Positions 62,464 to 64,000 of a DNA stretch of 64,000 bases are shown one piece after another; the first letter of the stretch is position 1, and the number at the start of each line of letters is the position of its first letter. Made by a program: the position numbers and the translations under genes. The notes beneath the pieces are model-generated. The model was not told where the DNA came from and made no database searches. It saw only the letters and a list, made by a program, of their open reading frames with translations. Origin of the DNA: Bradyrhizobium nivariense (GTDB taxonomy: Bacteria; Pseudomonadota; Alphaproteobacteria; Rhizobiales; Xanthobacteraceae); NCBI RefSeq assembly GCF_029846715.1, contig NZ_JARVWW010000028.1, positions 40,348 through 104,347 of the forward strand. Direction: 5' to 3'.

Positions 62464-63738
62464 ATGAACATCCAAGCGCCGGTTAAAGTGGACAAGGCCG
62501 AACGCATGAGCAGGGCCCGCGAGGAGGCCTATGCGACACCGCTGGCGCAGTTCCACCCAGGCGCGCCCAGGCTGTTCCAGGACGACACCTTGTGGCCGTG
62601 GTTCGAACGGCTGCGCAAGGAAGAACCGGTGCATTACTGCACCAACGCGCCGATCGAGCCGTATTGGTCGGTGGTGAAGTACAACGACATCATGCATGTC
62701 GACACCAACCACGGCCTGTTCTCCTCCGATTCAACGCTCGGCGGCATCGGGATCCGCGACGTGCCGGAAGGTTATGACTGGCCGAGCTTCATTGCCATGG
62801 ATCAGCCGCGTCATTCGTCGCAGCGCAAGACGGTGTCGCCGATGTTCACGCCGACACATCTGGACGAACTGGCAAGACTGATCCGCCAGCGCTCGCAGAC
62901 CGTGCTCGACAATCTGCCGCGCAACGAGACCTTCAATTTCGTCGAGCGCGTCTCGATCGAGCTGACGACGCAGATGCTGGCCACCCTGTTCGACTTCCCC
63001 TGGGAAGAACGGCGCAAGCTGACGCGCTGGTCCGATGTCGCGACCGCGCTGCCCAAGAGCGGCATCGTTGCGTCGGCCGAAGAGCGCCGCCGCGAGATGG
63101 ACGAGTGTTACGCCTACATGTCCAGGCTGTGGAACGAGCGCGTCAATTCCGCGCCGCGCAACGACCTGTTGTCGCTGATGGCGCATAACGACGCCACGCG
63201 CTTCATGGACCCCGACAATCTCATGGGCAACATCATCCTGCTCATCGTCGGCGGCAACGACACCACGCGCAACACCATGTCGGGCTCGGTGCTGGCGCTG
63301 AGCGAGAACCCGGATCAGTACGAGATGCTGCGAAAGAATCCCGCGCTGATCGATTCCATGGTGCCCGAGGTGATCCGCTGGCAGACCCCGCTCGCGCATA
63401 TGCGGCGCACCGCGCTTGCCGACACCGAGATCGGCGGCAAGCAGATCAAGAAGGGCGACCGCGTCGTGATGTGGTACGTCTCGGGCAACCGCGACGAGGA
63501 GATGTTCGAGAGGCCGAACGAGTTCGTCATCGACCGCCCGCGGCCGCGCACCCACCTCTCCTTCGGCTTCGGCATCCACCGCTGCGTCGGCATGCGCCTC
63601 GCCGAACTCCAGCTCAAGATCGTCTGGGAGGAGATGCTGAAGCGCTTCGACCGCATCGAGGTGGTCGGCGAGCCCAAGCGGATCTATTCCAGCTTCATCA
63701 AGGGGTATGAGTCGCTGCCGGTGAGGATTCCGGGGTAG
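62464..63738 (+). CDS. Cytochrome P450, CYP153-like (second of two)
   Basis: A 424-residue paralogue of the preceding gene, about two-thirds identical by eye. Conserved elements: LLIVGGNDTTRNTMSGSV, EVIRWQTPLAHMRRTALAD and SFGFGIHRCVGMRLAEL. It differs in the substrate-recognition regions near residues 70-100 (SSDSTLGGIGIRDVPEGYDW) and 195-205. Tandem duplication followed by divergence suggests different chain-length preference. An RBS-like GGAGCCACG precedes ATG 62464. Confidence 0.85.
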   Translation: MNIQAPVKVDKAERMSRAREEAYATPLAQFHPGAPRLFQDDTLWPWFERLRKEEPVHYCTNAPIEPYWSVVKYNDIMHVDTNHGLFSSDSTLGGIGIRDVPEGYDWPSFIAMDQPRHSSQRKTVSPMFTPTHLDELARLIRQRSQTVLDNLPRNETFNFVERVSIELTTQMLATLFDFPWEERRKLTRWSDVATALPKSGIVASAEERRREMDECYAYMSRLWNERVNSAPRNDLLSLMAHNDATRFMDPDNLMGNIILLIVGGNDTTRNTMSGSVLALSENPDQYEMLRKNPALIDSMVPEVIRWQTPLAHMRRTALADTEIGGKQIKKGDRVVMWYVSGNRDEEMFERPNEFVIDRPRPRTHLSFGFGIHRCVGMRLAELQLKIVWEEMLKRFDRIEVVGEPKRIYSSFIKGYESLPVRIPG

Positions 63739-63744
63739 GCTCCC

Positions 63745-63835
63745 CACTGTCATGCCCCGCGAAGGCGGGGCATCCAGTACGCCGCGGCACCTCCGTATCC
63801 CATCGCCGTCTCTGGAATACTGGATCACCCGCCTT
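63745..63835. repeat. Intergenic palindromic repeat
   Basis: CATGCCCCGCGAAGGCGGGGCATCC and the inverted TCCAGTA/TACTGGA arms form a hairpin element 7 bp after the P450 stop. This pattern is common between rhizobial genes and probably ends the transcript. Confidence 0.6.
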
Positions 63836-63839
63836 CTGT

Positions 63840-63998
63840 TTATACCGGAGACATAGCTGACGCCAGTTCGGAGACATCACTGACAGTTTGGCCGCGCGTC
63901 AAGTCGATTGATCCGACCTGCCAGCTGGCAAAGAAGATTCCGTACCGGCCGTCGCGCTCGAGCGGCCTCACGGCCAGCTGCTCGCCGCAGAAGGCTTG
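63840..63998 (-). CDS. C-terminal end of an IS481-type transposase (5' part outside window)
   Basis: The minus strand is open from the right edge through about 52 codons: FCGEQLAVRPLERDGRYGIF, FASWQVGSIDLTRGQ, ending in AMSPV. This is the type of tail seen after the DDE domain of IS481-like integrase transposases (Cys/Arg box, two beta strands, M-S-P-V end). The catalytic residues are outside, so the call rests only on this tail. Confidence 0.5.
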   Translation of the reverse strand, partial: QAFCGEQLAVRPLERDGRYGIFFASWQVGSIDLTRGQTVSDVSELASAMSPV

Positions 63999-64000
63999 AG

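Overview
The window looks like the chromosome of a high-GC alphaproteobacterium, most likely Bradyrhizobium or a close relative. This is inferred from gene content: a DUF3551 protein, YjgN/DUF898 beside an M48 peptidase, paired CYP153-like P450s, a URC-type uracil operon, and palindromic intergenic repeats. It has two parts. Positions 1 to about 34,968 are a composite, mobile, defence-rich region. Positions from about 34,969 to the end read as ordinary backbone with one local rearrangement.

Accessory part, left to right. (a) An SbcD/YhaO-like nuclease (cut by the window edge) and its SbcC/YhaN-like ATPase. (b) A sigma-like regulator, a possible partner or anti-sigma protein, and an IrrE-protease/UvrD-helicase fusion. 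(c) A bacterial ubiquitination-like operon (two-domain Ubl, E2-like, JAB peptidase, E1-like) followed by a uracil-DNA-glycosylase-like protein. Operons (b) and (c) start behind nearly the same 49-bp sequence, so they are probably expressed together. (d) An unrecognised 549-residue protein overlapping a two-HKD phospholipase-D-type protein, then a HEPN protein. (e) Two insertion sequences side by side, one frameshifted and one an intact ISL3 element with a target duplication. (f) A patchwork of tRNA half-genes: the 3' halves of tRNA-Glu(CTC), tRNA-Met(CAT) and tRNA-Val(CAC), plus a tRNA-Met-like gene with a broken acceptor stem. Among these lie a papain-like hydrolase, a tenA relic, a HigA/IrrE-type toxin-antitoxin-like pair, a thymidylate-synthase-family enzyme with a dCMP-type active site overlapping an AGPT-pyrophosphorylase-like gene, an ADP-ribosyltransferase-like (DUF3990) gene and a second PLD-type protein. 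(g) A tyrosine integrase next to the tRNA-Val 3' half, which marks the right end of the island.

Backbone part. Small membrane and exported proteins, a GreA-like protein and an animal-type haem peroxidase come first. The last 182 bp of the peroxidase region are duplicated 4.1 kb downstream. Between the two copies lie a frameshifted LysR regulator, a Bug-type binding protein, an intradiol dioxygenase and an L,D-transpeptidase. Next is a 1,373-residue LuxR-type regulator with a long repeat-rich tail. It is followed by a thiamine-diphosphate enzyme, a second L,D-transpeptidase, a DUF2927 protein and a threonine-synthase-like enzyme. A three-gene uracil catabolism cluster (URC1, URC4/DUF1688, uracil phosphoribosyltransferase), an M48 peptidase with YjgN, two CYP153-like P450s and the tail of a transposase complete the window.

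The most promising new biology is the 4.6-13.4 kb block, where ubiquitin-like conjugation, a protease-helicase and a sigma-like regulator share a promoter-like box. The second candidate is the base-modification-like pair at 27-29 kb inside a mobile cassette. All names come from motif reading; no database search was possible.
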